In this document: piece by piece, positions 8,620 to 18,771 of the stretch
Numbering within the stretch: position 1 is the stretch's first letter
Layout of the letters: the number at the start of each line of letters is the position of its first letter
Source: Enteractinococcus helveticum
Lineage (GTDB): Bacteria > Actinomycetota > Actinomycetes > Actinomycetales > Micrococcaceae
Length of the DNA stretch: 64,000 nucleotides
Direction of reading: 5' to 3'
Assembly (NCBI RefSeq): GCF_001657475.1
Contig: NZ_LXEY01000019.1
Coordinates: 167,573 to 231,572 of the forward strand
Notes under the pieces: generated by a model
Databases searched by the model: none
Told to the model about the DNA's origin: nothing
The model's input: the letters and a program-made list of their open reading frames with translations, nothing else
Made by a program: the position numbers and the translations under genes

Positions 8620-9975
8620 TTAGGCGTCGATGGTCTGGCGGTTCTGGGTGCGCGTTTCGGCCAGAATATCGGTGATGACGCTCAGGCCTTCTTTGAGGAG
8701 GTCTTCACCGATGACAACCGGTGGCAGGAAGCGCAGTACGTTGCCGTAGGTTCCGGCGGTCAGGGTGATGACACCTTGTTTGCGTGCGGCCACGGCAACC
8801 TCGTTGACCAGATCGGCCAGTGGGGCCTTGGTTTCTGGGTCGACGAATTCAACGGCCATCATGGCACCGCGGCCACGGATCTCACCGACGCGGGCGTCGT
8901 CCTGCTGGACCGCAGCGAAGTGCTCGGTGATGATTTCTTCGATACGTAGAGCCTTTGCGGCGAGGTTTTCTTCTTCCATCACGGCAATCGATGCCAGACC
9001 GGCAGCCACCGCAACGGGGTTACCGCCGTAGGTGCCACCCAAACCACCGGCGTGCACGGAATCCATGAGTTCGGCGCGACCGGTGACAGCCGACAGTGGC
9101 ATACCACCGGCAATACCTTTTGCCATGGTGATCAGATCGGGCTCGATACCTTGGGCTTCGGAGGCGAACCAGGTGCCGGTGCGCACGAAACCGGTCTGGA
9201 CTTCATCGGCAATGAACAGCACACCGTTGGCGTTACACCAGTCAACGACTTTAGCCAGGAAGCCTACGGCAGGCTCGATGAAGCCACCTTCACCCTGGAT
9301 GGGTTCCATGATCACGGCGGCCAGGTTGTTCGCGCCGATCTGGATTTCCAGTGCTTCGATGGTGCGGGCTGCGGCTTCTTCGCCGGGCAGGCCGTCACGG
9401 AACGGGTAGGAACCTGGCACGCGGTACAGTTCGGAGGCAAATGGTCCGAAGGAATCTTTATACGGCATGTTCTTGGCGGTCAGACCCATGGTCAGGGTCG
9501 TACGGCCGTGGTAAGCGTTATCGAATGCGGCAATGGCCTGTTTGCCAGTGTAGGCGCGGGCCACTTTGACGGCGTTCTCAACGGCTTCGGCGCCCGAGTT
9601 CAGTAATACGGTGCGGGTCTGACCGGAGATTGGGACGATTTCGTCGAGCTTCTGGGCCAGCTGGGCGTAGGACTCGTAGGGGGTGACCATAAAGCAGGTG
9701 TGGGTGAAGTCCTCAACCTGTGCTTTGACGGCTTCGACAACTTTTGGATGCGAAGCGCCCACGGTGGTCACAGCAATTCCGGCACCCAGATCAATCAGGC
9801 GGTTGCCGTCGACGTCTTCAACAATGCCGCCTTCGGCGCGGGCTACGAATGCCGGGGTCGAGGGGCTCACGGCCTTGGGAACGTAGGTTTCAAGTTGTTC
9901 ACGCAGCTGGCGGGCTTTGGGTCCGGGCAGTTCGGTGACGAGCTTGCGGGACTGTTCCAGTGGTTCACGCGTCAT
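8620..9975 (-). CDS. gabT: 4-aminobutyrate aminotransferase (class III, PLP)
   Basis: Transfers the amino group of GABA to 2-oxoglutarate, giving succinate semialdehyde. 451 residues, normal length. Class III aminotransferase motifs: LNSGAEAVENAVKVAR (phosphate binding), FDNAYHGRT, IMEPIQGEGGF, IADEVQTGFVRTG and the PLP-lysine in ITMAKGIAGGMPLSAVTGR, with GGLGGTYGGNPVA downstream. These sequences are the GABA/5-aminovalerate type. A LysR-type regulator is divergently transcribed 109 bp away, pointing to substrate-responsive control. No succinate-semialdehyde dehydrogenase is adjacent. Confidence 0.92.
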   Translation of the reverse strand: MTREPLEQSRKLVTELPGPKARQLREQLETYVPKAVSPSTPAFVARAEGGIVEDVDGNRLIDLGAGIAVTTVGASHPKVVEAVKAQVEDFTHTCFMVTPYESYAQLAQKLDEIVPISGQTRTVLLNSGAEAVENAVKVARAYTGKQAIAAFDNAYHGRTTLTMGLTAKNMPYKDSFGPFASELYRVPGSYPFRDGLPGEEAAARTIEALEIQIGANNLAAVIMEPIQGEGGFIEPAVGFLAKVVDWCNANGVLFIADEVQTGFVRTGTWFASEAQGIEPDLITMAKGIAGGMPLSAVTGRAELMDSVHAGGLGGTYGGNPVAVAAGLASIAVMEEENLAAKALRIEEIITEHFAAVQQDDARVGEIRGRGAMMAVEFVDPETKAPLADLVNEVAVAARKQGVITLTAGTYGNVLRFLPPVVIGEDLLKEGLSVITDILAETRTQNRQTIDA

Positions 9976-10084
9976 AACGGAGTCCTTTGGGTGTTCAAAT
10001 ACGAATAGGGATCAGTACTATTATCGACCATCCAGGTTATGTTCGGCCAATAGATTCTCGTCATTGTGGGTATGCTTAACCGTT

Positions 10085-10996
10085 ATGGACGAACGGTTGC
10101 TCACGGCGTTTCTGACCGTGGCGGAAACACGCAATGTGTCGGTGGCTGCCCGGCAATTGAATATCACCCAGCCAGCCCTGTCTCGGCAGCTGCAAAAACT
10201 GCAGCGCCACCTGAAAGTTGATCTGCTGCAATCCCACCATTCGGGTGTCGCATTGACTGCCGCCGGCGAGGAATTCCTGCCGGTGGCTCAAAAAGTTGTC
10301 GACGAAATCCGCAAGGCCGAAGCGTTTGCCCGCATGCTGGCCACCGGGCGCTTCTCCGAAATCACCTTCGCGGCACCCGGTACCACGTTGATCGACATTG
10401 TGATCCCGTTTGTGGCCACCCTGGATTCCTCCGAGTTGCATTCGCACGTGATTGAAACACCACTGGGGACGTCGTTGGAACAGGCCGTCAACACCGCGGA
10501 CCTGGTGATCATGCCCTCGGCGCCGCCCAAGGAATTCGCCTCCATCGCACTGGTTGAATTACCGGTGTGGGCCTATGTTGCCCCGGGCCATCCGTGGGCC
10601 AGTAGAGATGAGATTGCGTTAGAAGAGCTCGTGGAAGACCGGGTGGTTGTGACGACCACAGACTTCATGTCCCGTCGCGTGCTGGATGGTGCCGTCGACG
10701 TCGCCGGGCTGACGGTACCACAGATTATCGAAACGAAATCGGGCCGGGTTGCCCAGGCACTGGTAGCGGCCGGCAATGGGGTGGCGGTTGTTACCGAGGA
10801 CGCCTATTTTGGGCTCAAACCTGCCAAGATCGTATCGAATGGCAAGATCTTATCGGTGTGGTTACACGCCGGATGGCGGGCTGACCACTACGCCTACGAC
10901 GACGTCCAAGCACTCGCCGCGCGCCTGGCCAGATTCGCCCAGGCCCGGTATCCGGGACTCACCCCTGGACCGATCGATCCCAGCGCAGGAATATGA
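10085..10996 (+). CDS. LysR-type transcriptional regulator, divergent from gabT
   Basis: 303 residues. N-terminal winged helix-turn-helix (VSVAARQLNITQPALSRQLQKLQ, residues ~17-40), then a periplasmic-binding-protein-like effector domain. The ATG at 10085 is preferred over upstream in-frame starts because it begins exactly at the family N-terminus and a -10 box TATGCT (10071-10076) lies 8 nt upstream (leaderless). LysR proteins usually control the divergent gene, so gabT is the likely target; the inducer might be GABA or a related amino acid (inference). Confidence 0.88.
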   Translation: MDERLLTAFLTVAETRNVSVAARQLNITQPALSRQLQKLQRHLKVDLLQSHHSGVALTAAGEEFLPVAQKVVDEIRKAEAFARMLATGRFSEITFAAPGTTLIDIVIPFVATLDSSELHSHVIETPLGTSLEQAVNTADLVIMPSAPPKEFASIALVELPVWAYVAPGHPWASRDEIALEELVEDRVVVTTTDFMSRRVLDGAVDVAGLTVPQIIETKSGRVAQALVAAGNGVAVVTEDAYFGLKPAKIVSNGKILSVWLHAGWRADHYAYDDVQALAARLARFAQARYPGLTPGPIDPSAGI

Positions 10997-11076
10997 GGGT
11001 GAGCCAGGGGCGATTAAAGCGCCAAAACCAGACATAACGACGTCGTCGTCCGCCACTGGGGGCTAGACTGTAGGGC

Positions 11077-12624
11077 GTGAATACGACCAACACATCTGAA
11101 ACTAAGACCACCGTTGACGCCGTTGAGAACACGCGAGATCAACGAAAGGTCCGCCACGCCAAGCGCCAAGAGCTGCTTGACGCGGGCCAACAGGCCTACC
11201 CGGTTGCCGTAGAACGCACCCATACGCTGGCTCAGATCCGTGATAAGTACCCGGATTTAGCACCCGGTGTTGAAACCGGTGAGATTGTCTCGGTGGCTGG
11301 ACGCGTCGTATTCCAACGCAACACCGGAAAACTGTGCTTTGCCACGCTGCAAGAAGGCGGTGAGACCGGTGAACACCCGCGCCTGCAGGTCATGTTGTCG
11401 CAGGGCAAGGTCGGCAAGGAATCCCTGGATGCCTATAAGCACCTGGTGGATCTGGGCGACCACATTGCGATCACCGGTGAGGTCATTACCTCCAAGCGCG
11501 GCGAATTGTCGATCATGGCCGATACCTGGGCCATGGCCTCCAAGGCGCTGCGCCCACTGCCGGTGCTGCACGCCGATCTGGCCGATGAGACCCGGGTGCG
11601 TCAGCGCTATGCGGATCTGATCGTGCGCCAAGAGGCTGCCGAAATGGTGCACAAGCGTGCCGGAGTCGTCCGTGCGATCCGTCGCACCCTGGAAGATCAG
11701 GGCTACATTGAGGTGGAGACCCCGATCCTGCAGTTGATTCACGGTGGTGCTCAGGCTCGCCCCTTTGAAACGCACCTGAATGCGTTTGATCAGAAGATGA
11801 CCCTGCGCATTGCGACTGAGCTGTTCTTGAAGCGCGCCGTCGTGGGAGGCATTGACAAAGTTTTTGAAGTCGGTCGTGTTTTCCGTAATGAGGGCGTCGA
11901 TTCAACGCACTCGCCAGAATTTACGATGCTGGAAGCCTACGAGGCGTATTCGGATATGTATGGCATGGCCGAGCGCATCCGCGAAATTATCCTGGCCGCT
12001 GCCAAAGCCGCCGGCGTCGAAAGTGAACTGACCACCCCCGAGGGCAAGACCATTGTGCTGGATGGCGAGTGGGCGTGGAAAGAGTTCTACCCGGCCGTTT
12101 CGGAAGCTGTCGGCCAAGAGGTTACCCCGGATACCAGTGCACAGGATCTGCTGGCACTAGCTAAGGCCAATAACCTTGACATCGATCCTGTCAAGCATAA
12201 CGACGCTGGGGAACTGGCGCTGGAACTGTTTGATGAACTGGTTGAGCCAAATCTGGTGCAGCCAACCTTTATTTACCATTACCCGCAGGCCGCCCAGCCG
12301 CTGGCTCGCCCACACCGCGAAGACTCACGCATGGTCGAGGCCTGGGATTTGATCATTGATGGCTTCGAAGTTGGCACCGCGTTCTCCGAACTGGTGGACC
12401 CGGTCATTCAGCGCGAACGTCTGACTTCCCAGTCCGAGGCTGCAGCTGCTGGCGATGAAGAAGCCATGCAGCTAGACCACGACTTCCTGCGCGCACTAGA
12501 ATATGGTGCCCCACCAACCGGTGGCTTAGGTATGGGTGTGGACCGGTTGGTCATGCTGTTGACGGGGACTGGAATTCGTGAAACTATTCTGTTCCCGCTA
12601 CTCAAGCCAGAAGGCGACGACTAA
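11077..12624 (+). CDS. lysS: lysyl-tRNA synthetase, class II
   Basis: 515 residues. OB-fold anticodon-binding N-domain followed by a class II catalytic core: motif 2 in FRNEGVDSTHSPEFTMLEAY, motif 3 in GMGVDRLVMLLTG. Charges tRNA-Lys in the cytoplasm. The GTG start at 11077 sits 7 nt after a -10 box TAGACT (11064-11069), a leaderless arrangement identical to that of panC. A small membrane protein gene follows after 9 bp. Confidence 0.96.
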   Translation: MNTTNTSETKTTVDAVENTRDQRKVRHAKRQELLDAGQQAYPVAVERTHTLAQIRDKYPDLAPGVETGEIVSVAGRVVFQRNTGKLCFATLQEGGETGEHPRLQVMLSQGKVGKESLDAYKHLVDLGDHIAITGEVITSKRGELSIMADTWAMASKALRPLPVLHADLADETRVRQRYADLIVRQEAAEMVHKRAGVVRAIRRTLEDQGYIEVETPILQLIHGGAQARPFETHLNAFDQKMTLRIATELFLKRAVVGGIDKVFEVGRVFRNEGVDSTHSPEFTMLEAYEAYSDMYGMAERIREIILAAAKAAGVESELTTPEGKTIVLDGEWAWKEFYPAVSEAVGQEVTPDTSAQDLLALAKANNLDIDPVKHNDAGELALELFDELVEPNLVQPTFIYHYPQAAQPLARPHREDSRMVEAWDLIIDGFEVGTAFSELVDPVIQRERLTSQSEAAAAGDEEAMQLDHDFLRALEYGAPPTGGLGMGVDRLVMLLTGTGIRETILFPLLKPEGDD

Positions 12625-12633
12625 GGAGACGCC

Positions 12634-12846
12634 GTGGACGTATTCATGGACTACTTCGAAGTCCTGGCACCATCAATTGGGCTGTTCTTCATCTTCTGGT
12701 TGGTCATGCGCTCGCTGTTCCGAGGTGACTCGGGCGAGCGCGATGCACGCCGCGACGCCGAAGAACGTGAAGCCCAAGCCTGGGCCGAAGCTCAGAGCGC
12801 TCAGCAGCGTGGCGACGACGCCGGCGAGGCCGTGGAAAAGCTTTAA
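12634..12846 (+). CDS. small membrane-anchored protein, unknown function
   Basis: 70 residues with one hydrophobic helix (about residues 12-27, APSIGLFFIFWLVMRSL) and a highly charged Arg/Glu/Ala-rich tail likely to be helical. The GTG start has GGAG 5-8 nt upstream, overlapping the end of lysS. Gene order after lysS suggests co-transcription. No function can be assigned. Confidence 0.65.
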   Translation: MDVFMDYFEVLAPSIGLFFIFWLVMRSLFRGDSGERDARRDAEEREAQAWAEAQSAQQRGDDAGEAVEKL

Positions 12847-13059
12847 CTGTTGGAATAACGCAGCGCCAAACCTGGTTATCCTAGACCCCACCAATTACGT
12901 TTGTCTGAAAGGATACGGTTTGTGCAAATTTACCCCTGAGCCGACTAGACTCAGCTTTGGGGAAAGATGGCACATTTCCTTCGCCCAGCAGTGAACAGCA
13001 GTCTCAATACAATTTATAACTCAGTACGATCAGACCTATAGCCAGCAAGGAGCGTGCCT

Positions 13060-15594
13060 ATGTTTGAAAGATTTACCGATCGGGCCCGACGAGTCGTAGT
13101 GCTTGCGCAGGAAGAAGCGCGCATGCTCAACCACTCGTACATCGGTACCGAGCACATCCTGCTCGGGTTGATCCACGAAGGTGATGGCGTGGCAGCCAAA
13201 GCCCTACAGTCCCTCGATGTCTCCCTGGGCGCAGTGCGCGAACAGGTTCGAGAAATCATCGGCCAGGGTCAACAAGCCCCATCCGGCCACATACCATTTA
13301 CCCCACGTGCCAAAAAAGTCCTAGAACTATCGCTGCGTGAAGCACTGCAGCTGGGCCACAACTACATTGGCACCGAGCACATCCTGCTGGGTCTGATTCG
13401 TGAAGGCGAAGGCGTTGCCGCCCAGGTTCTGGTCCAGCTTGGTGCTGACCTGAACCGTGTTCGCCAGACTGTTATCCAACTGCTGTCCGGTTACCAGGGC
13501 TCCGGCGAGTCCGAAGGCAAAGAAACCGCCGGTGTCTCACCGTCCGGACAAAGCCAGGGCCAGCCAGCCGGTTCGGTAGTGCTAGACCAGTTTGGGCGCA
13601 ACCTGACTGCTGCTGCACGTGAATCCAAACTTGATCCTGTTATTGGCCGTTCCGATGAAATGGAACGCGTCATGCAGATTCTGTCCCGGCGCACCAAGAA
13701 CAACCCGGTGCTGATCGGTGAACCAGGTGTTGGTAAAACCGCCGTCGTCGAAGGTCTGGCACAAGCCATTGTGCGCAACGACGTCCCAGAGACGCTGAAA
13801 GACAAACAGCTATACACCCTGGATCTGGGTTCGCTGGTTGCAGGTTCCCGTTACCGTGGTGACTTCGAAGAACGCCTGAAAAAGGTGCTCAAAGAAATCC
13901 GTACCCGTGGTGACATCATCCTGTTTATCGACGAGATCCACACCCTGGTCGGTGCCGGTGCCGCAGAAGGCGCCATTGACGCCGCATCGATTCTCAAACC
14001 GATGCTGGCCCGTGGTGAACTGCAAACCATTGGTGCAACCACTCTGGACGAGTACCGTAAGCACATTGAAAAAGATGCGGCCCTGGAACGTCGTTTCCAG
14101 CCAATTCAGGTGGATGAGCCATCGGTTGAAGACACCGTAGAAATTCTGCGCGGTCTGCGTGACCGTTATGAAGCGCACCACCGGGTGTCGATCACCGACG
14201 AAGCGCTGCAGGCAGCAGCCACCATGGCTGACCGCTACATCTCGGATCGCTTCCTGCCGGATAAGGCCGTTGACCTCATTGATGAGGCCGGTGCTCGGCT
14301 GCGCATCCAGCGCATGTCGACCCCGCCAGAAATCAAAGAATACGATGCCCGCATCGAACAGGTTCGCCAGGAGAAGGAAGCCGCCATTGACGGCCAAGAC
14401 TTCGAAGGTGCCGCCTCACTGCGTGATAAAGAGCAACAGCTCCAAGACGAGCGCAATACCAAGGAACGCGAATGGCGCGAAGAAGCAGCCACCGGCATTG
14501 CCGAGGTTGACGAAGATCTGATCGCCGAAGTGCTGTCCAAGTCGACCGGTATTCCAGTCTTCCGCCTGTCGGAGACCGAAGCCGAGCGTCTGCGCAACAT
14601 GGAAGACGAACTGCACCGTCGCGTTATTGGCCAGGACGAAGCCGTCAAATCCCTGTCACGTGCGATCCGTCGTACTCGTGCAGGTCTGAAGGATCCAAAC
14701 CGTCCAACCGGTTCGTTCATCTTCGCCGGCCCGACCGGTGTTGGTAAGACCGAACTGGCCAAGACCCTGGCTGAATTCCTCTTCGGTGACGAAGACGCCC
14801 TGATCACCCTGGACATGTCAGAATTCCAGGAAAAGCACACCGTCTCGCGGCTCTTCGGTGCCCCTCCGGGCTACGTCGGCTACGAAGAAGGTGGCCAGCT
14901 GACCGAACGGGTTCGTCGTCGTCCATTCTCCGTTGTGCTGTTTGACGAAGTTGAAAAAGCCCACCAGGACCTCTTCAACTCGTTGCTACAGATTCTGGAA
15001 GAAGGTCGTCTGACCGACTCGCAGGGTCGCGTCGTGGACTTCAAGAACACCGTGATCATTATGACCACCAACCTGGGTACCCGCGATATCTCGCGTGGCG
15101 TCCAGACCGGTTTCCAATCGATCTCGGACACCCAGACCGGCTATGAGCGCATGAAGGCTACCGTTCAGGAAGAACTGCGTCAGCACTTCCGTCCAGAGTT
15201 CCTCAACCGTGTGGACGACGTCATCGTCTTCCCACAGCTCACCAAGGACGAGATCGTCGAGATTGTCGACCTGTTTGTGGCCTCCCTCCAGGATCGTCTG
15301 ACCGAACAGAACCTGAGCATCGAACTCAACGATGCCGCCAAGGAACTGTTGGCCACTCGCGGTTACGACCCATCCATGGGTGCCCGTCCGCTGCGCCGTA
15401 CCGTTCAGGACATGCTCGAAGACAAACTGTCTGAGAAACTGCTCTACGGTGAAATCCCAGCGCAATCGCACATTGCGGTTACCACCTCGGGCGAGGGCAA
15501 GGACGCCATCCTGGAATTCGAGATCATCAAGAAAACCGAATCCATCGAAGCCCCACCAGAACGTGAGGCCATCGAAGCAGGTAGTGACAGCTAA
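13060..15594 (+). CDS. clpC: ATP-dependent Clp protease ATP-binding subunit ClpC
   Basis: 844-residue Hsp100 unfoldase that delivers substrates to ClpP. Two N-terminal Clp repeats (each with [12 protein letters not shown]), AAA+ domain 1 with GEPGVGKT near residue 222, a coiled-coil middle domain, and AAA+ domain 2 with GPTGVGKT near residue 559. A TGF tripeptide in VQTGFQ matches the ClpP-docking loop. The ATG at 13060 has AAGGAG 7 nt upstream; a GTG two codons earlier is less well placed. A putative -10 (TACAAT, 13008-13013) lies in the 213-bp upstream gap. Two clpP-like genes lie at the right end of the window. Confidence 0.96.
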   Translation: MFERFTDRARRVVVLAQEEARMLNHSYIGTEHILLGLIHEGDGVAAKALQSLDVSLGAVREQVREIIGQGQQAPSGHIPFTPRAKKVLELSLREALQLGHNYIGTEHILLGLIREGEGVAAQVLVQLGADLNRVRQTVIQLLSGYQGSGESEGKETAGVSPSGQSQGQPAGSVVLDQFGRNLTAAARESKLDPVIGRSDEMERVMQILSRRTKNNPVLIGEPGVGKTAVVEGLAQAIVRNDVPETLKDKQLYTLDLGSLVAGSRYRGDFEERLKKVLKEIRTRGDIILFIDEIHTLVGAGAAEGAIDAASILKPMLARGELQTIGATTLDEYRKHIEKDAALERRFQPIQVDEPSVEDTVEILRGLRDRYEAHHRVSITDEALQAAATMADRYISDRFLPDKAVDLIDEAGARLRIQRMSTPPEIKEYDARIEQVRQEKEAAIDGQDFEGAASLRDKEQQLQDERNTKEREWREEAATGIAEVDEDLIAEVLSKSTGIPVFRLSETEAERLRNMEDELHRRVIGQDEAVKSLSRAIRRTRAGLKDPNRPTGSFIFAGPTGVGKTELAKTLAEFLFGDEDALITLDMSEFQEKHTVSRLFGAPPGYVGYEEGGQLTERVRRRPFSVVLFDEVEKAHQDLFNSLLQILEEGRLTDSQGRVVDFKNTVIIMTTNLGTRDISRGVQTGFQSISDTQTGYERMKATVQEELRQHFRPEFLNRVDDVIVFPQLTKDEIVEIVDLFVASLQDRLTEQNLSIELNDAAKELLATRGYDPSMGARPLRRTVQDMLEDKLSEKLLYGEIPAQSHIAVTTSGEGKDAILEFEIIKKTESIEAPPEREAIEAGSDS

Positions 15595-15609
15595 CCGCAT
15601 ACGATAACT

Positions 15610-15650
15610 GACAACGCCGGCATCCTCCTTGTGAGGGTGCCGGCGTTGTC
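15610..15650 (+). terminator. rho-independent-type terminator after clpC
   Basis: Long stem: GACAACGCCGGCA (15610-15622) pairs with TGCCGGCGTTGTC (15638-15650), extended inward by TCCTC/GAGGG pairing, followed by GTCTGTG. Located 16 bp past the clpC stop. Confidence 0.85.
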
Positions 15651-15724
15651 GTCTGTGCCAAAGTCCAAGGACGCCGCAATACATGTCAGAAGGACAACCG
15701 GGTGGCGTACAGTAGATACACCAC

Positions 15725-15807
15725 ATTCCCCGGGGAGCCGTCACGGCTGAGAGTGCGCACCGCGCAGACCCGAATACCTGATCCGGATCATGCCGGCGGA
15801 GGAAGGG
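15725..15807 (+). promoter_or_regulatory. TPP (THI-box) riboswitch
   Basis: Contains the conserved thi-box elements in order: GGGGAGCC, CTGAGAGTGCG, ACCTGATCCGG and ATGCCGGCGGAGGAAGGG. The last element includes the probable Shine-Dalgarno of the downstream ATG at 15812 and can pair with TTCC at the 5' end (P1), so control by thiamine pyrophosphate is probably at translation initiation: ligand bound, ribosome site closed. A plausible -10 (TACAGT, 15708-15713) precedes it. Confidence 0.93.
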
Positions 15808-15811
15808 CTTC

Positions 15812-17155
15812 ATGACTTCACCTACCCACACCACTGACTCGATCGCGCAACCATTTGCGTCAACTATTCCCTGTGCGGCAATGATCTTTCCGCCGCTGTT
15901 TCAATTTGCGGGCGCCTGGCGGCACCCTGGCAATAGAACCGACTGGTTACGCACCAGCTTCTGGACAGACCTCGGGCGTCAATTAGAAGCCGACGGCTAC
16001 GACATGCTGTTCGTGCCGGATGCAATGGCAATGGCACGTGGCCACGATGGCACCACGGACGCGGTCATCTCGGTGGGTGCCAAGGGCGGCATTTACTTGG
16101 ACCCGATCACGGTCATGTCCACAGTCGCCGCGGTGACCACGCAACTGCGTTTAGGGTGCACACTGTCGACATCGTTCGTGCCGGCCTACGACATTGCCCG
16201 AAGAATCGCGACCCTGCACCAGCTGTCGGGTGGCCGTGCGGCATGGAATATCGTGACCTCGGTTTATGATTATGAGGCGCAAAACATGGGCTTACCGCGC
16301 CTGGAACCCAAAGCTGACCGCTACCGCAAGGCGGATCGGGTGACACAGGAAGTACTGGAGCTGTGGCAATCCTTCCCCGACGAAGCCCTGTGGATGGATA
16401 CCGAAACCGGCAGGTTCGCCGATCCAACACGCATTCAACCAACTGGTGACGGCGTTGGTCCGCTGACCTTACCCGGTGACGTTGAGGGGTACCGGCCGAT
16501 GCTATTACAAGCAGGGGCTTCACCCACTGGCTTGGATTTCGCTGCCCGGTGGGCCGATGCCACGTTCATGGTGGCCGCAAATGGCGCCCAGGCCCAACAG
16601 GTCCGTGCAGATTTGCGTGCCCGGGCCGCTCAAGCGGGCCGCGACCCCAACACCATCACCACGCTGATGGGCGTGCAACCAATCGTTGCAGAAACTCAAA
16701 CCGCAGCCGAGAATAAACTCCAGGAACTCCAAGACCTGATTGAACCGGCAGAGTCGTGGCAGGATCTTGCCACGTTGTTTCGAGCTGATCCGAACGATTG
16801 GGCGCTGGATGACTCGGCGGCAGACTTCCTGGCGGCCCAGCGTGGGGCAACCGGAGCAGAAGGCTTTGAAAATATTGTTGCCGAAATCGTCCAGGACGGT
16901 GCCTCAACGGTCGGAGAACTCGCCGTTTTAGGCGCCATTGCACAGTTTAAGCCGCTGTTGGTAGGTACCGCCGAGTCCGTTGCCCAGCAGATGCTAGATC
17001 TCGTTGATCACGGGGCAACCGATGGGTTCATGATTATGGGCACCGTCGTCCCGGACTCGTTTAGCGATTTCGCACCGGTCATTCGCCTGCTCAACGAAGC
17101 CACGAAGTCACCCGGTGCACCAAGTGTCGAGCCGCAAAACTCCCTGGCCCGATAA
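15812..17155 (+). CDS. luciferase-like FMN monooxygenase (NtaA/SnaA/DszA family) under TPP control
   Basis: 447 residues, full length for the NtaA/SnaA/DszA/RutA branch of luciferase-like monooxygenases: GYDMLFVPD, LGCTLSTSFVPAYDIARRIATLHQLSGGRAAWNIVTS and LLQAGASPTGLDFAARWADATF. These enzymes use reduced flavin supplied by a separate reductase and O2 to attack C-N, C-S or pyrimidine C-N bonds. The TPP riboswitch immediately upstream ties the gene to thiamine metabolism, so salvage or breakdown of a thiamine-derived heterocycle is a reasonable inference. No partner flavin reductase or thi gene is adjacent. Confidence 0.85.
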   Translation: MTSPTHTTDSIAQPFASTIPCAAMIFPPLFQFAGAWRHPGNRTDWLRTSFWTDLGRQLEADGYDMLFVPDAMAMARGHDGTTDAVISVGAKGGIYLDPITVMSTVAAVTTQLRLGCTLSTSFVPAYDIARRIATLHQLSGGRAAWNIVTSVYDYEAQNMGLPRLEPKADRYRKADRVTQEVLELWQSFPDEALWMDTETGRFADPTRIQPTGDGVGPLTLPGDVEGYRPMLLQAGASPTGLDFAARWADATFMVAANGAQAQQVRADLRARAAQAGRDPNTITTLMGVQPIVAETQTAAENKLQELQDLIEPAESWQDLATLFRADPNDWALDDSAADFLAAQRGATGAEGFENIVAEIVQDGASTVGELAVLGAIAQFKPLLVGTAESVAQQMLDLVDHGATDGFMIMGTVVPDSFSDFAPVIRLLNEATKSPGAPSVEPQNSLAR

Positions 17156-17159
17156 CTGA

Positions 17160-17948
17160 CTACAACGCGTCGGCCACCACTGTCAGGATGTGGTCGGCGA
17201 GTTCGGCCGGACGTTCAAATACGACGGCGTGCCCTGCGTCGATGGAGACAAACTCAGCATCGGCGATCGCTTCGGCAAGCTGCAGCTGATGGCGGATCGG
17301 CACCATGATGTCCTGTTCGCAACCAACGACCAGGGTATGAGCCGAGATACGACCCAGCACCCCGGCGATGCTAATGCTCCGGTTCAGCTCCATCTGCTTG
17401 GCCCCAAAGACGGTTGTGGACTGCATATTGGACACGATGCGACCCACCTGCTCATCCGACATGGAGGCAAGGTAGGTGCCGCTGAACGCTGCCAGTACAT
17501 CAAATTGTGCCAGTGCTTCAGGATCTGTCGCAGCAAGATGTGCCGACAGGTGGTTTCGCAGCAGCTGCTGGTTATCGGTTTTCACCCACCCGGCAATAAG
17601 TACCAGGTTGCTGATCAGTTGCGGCTGTTGTGCGGCAACCAGAGATGCAACGACAGCCCCGAGCGAATAGCCGACCAGAGTGATTCGATGCTCGTGCAAT
17701 TGTAATTGCTCGATGACTCCGAGAACCTGATCCACCAGCTGCTGGGTCTCCAACGTTTCTGTGTCTGGGTCAGTCCAGTCCACCCCGACGACGCGATGGT
17801 GCTGAGCCAGCATCGGATACAGATGGGTGTAGTGCGTGTCGGTGGTTCCACCAGTGCCGTGGACCAAGACGATCACCTCATTGCTACCGTGGTCATCTTG
17901 GGAATCAACAAAACTGACTTCTAGGTATTCTGCGGCGTCGGGGGTCAT
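17160..17948 (-). CDS. alpha/beta hydrolase
   Basis: 262 residues. Oxyanion-hole motif LVHGTGG near residue 29, nucleophile elbow GYSLGA (GxSxG), acid in CEQDIMVP and a catalytic His in IDAGHAVVFE. Resembles small serine esterases or C-C hydrolases; substrate unknown. It lies 7 bp downstream of the broken fructosamine kinase on the same strand and is convergent with the flavin monooxygenase gene, 4 bp away. Confidence 0.8.
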   Translation of the reverse strand: MTPDAAEYLEVSFVDSQDDHGSNEVIVLVHGTGGTTDTHYTHLYPMLAQHHRVVGVDWTDPDTETLETQQLVDQVLGVIEQLQLHEHRITLVGYSLGAVVASLVAAQQPQLISNLVLIAGWVKTDNQQLLRNHLSAHLAATDPEALAQFDVLAAFSGTYLASMSDEQVGRIVSNMQSTTVFGAKQMELNRSISIAGVLGRISAHTLVVGCEQDIMVPIRHQLQLAEAIADAEFVSIDAGHAVVFERPAELADHILTVVADAL

Positions 17949-17955
17949 GGTGCTC

Positions 17956-18771
17956 CTAGGAACGATCAGAAACGGTGGCGTGGAGTGCTTGCATTGTCGA
18001 TGCAGCGTATCCCGAGCCGAATAACAACACGTGAACTAACAGTGGCACCAGTTGGAAAACCGGGATACGTTGTTGCCAGCCGGCTGCTAATGGGAAAATC
18101 TGTTCGTAATTTCTCATCACGGCAGGACCGAAACCACCAAATAGGTGCATCATGGCGATGTCTTGTTCGCGATGGCCCCAATGACACGAGGGATCGACGA
18201 GCCAATTAACGCCCGCGGCATCAATCATGCGATTTCCGGCCCAGAGATCTCCGTGCACCACGGTCGGGGGCTCTTCAGGGCCAAGATGGTGCGGTCGAAT
18301 GGCACTTGCGAGTTGCGCAGCCTCAGCTGCCAGGAGTCCGGTGCTTATCGCCTGCTGTGTTAGCGGCAGGATCCGGTTGAGGACCAACTACTCATATAAT
18401 GTGGACGCCGGTTGCAGATCGATCGGTGCGGCACCTAAAAACCAGTGGGCAACACCATCGAGCGTGCCGAATTGCTGCCCCGGTGCAGCCGAGCGCTGAC
18501 CGGCCAAATGAAGCTGTGCCAGTTCCTGACCGAACTCGGCCTCTGCATCGGTGGTTGTTCGTCCAGGCCCTTAGGTGTCAATGAGTTCAAGAACCAGCTG
18601 GTCGTCGGTCACCTCAAAGACCCTGGGCACTCTGGCACCCAGTGCGCCCAGGGCTTGTAGCCCGGCGGCCTCAAAGGCAAAGAATCCTTCGGGCGCGCCG
18701 GTCAGTGCCTTGCGGAAAGCAGCAGTGCCATCGTCAAGGCGAATGATCGAGGTGCTACCGGTTCGGCTCAT
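17956..18771 (-). pseudogene. fructosamine kinase family protein, interrupted by two in-frame stop codons
   Basis: One reading frame on the minus strand encodes a full-length fructosamine/ribulosamine-3-kinase-like protein of about 270 codons, from MSRTGSTSIIRLDDGTAAFRK to the kinase core VVHGDLWAGNRM and VDPSCHWGHREQDIAMMHLFGGF. Two stops break it: TAA at 18571-18573, after LVLELIDT, and TAG at 18388-18390, before LVLNRILPLTQQ. The segment between them is intact and in frame. The start overlaps the phosphatase stop by 4 bp. Such kinases phosphorylate ketoamine-glycated proteins so that the sugar falls off. Either the gene has decayed recently or the stops are sequencing errors; readthrough of two different stops is unlikely. 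Confidence 0.75.

Noticed and set aside
12847..13059. ClgR box in front of clpC
   Set aside because: I looked for CGC-N5-GCG and found none; only a general -10 candidate is visible.
13810..14397. Long minus-strand frame within clpC
   Set aside because: Antisense shadow of a strongly conserved gene, no ribosome site or protein-like composition.
14986..15834. Minus-strand frame spanning the clpC end and the TPP riboswitch
   Set aside because: Runs through a terminator and a riboswitch on the other strand; no homology.
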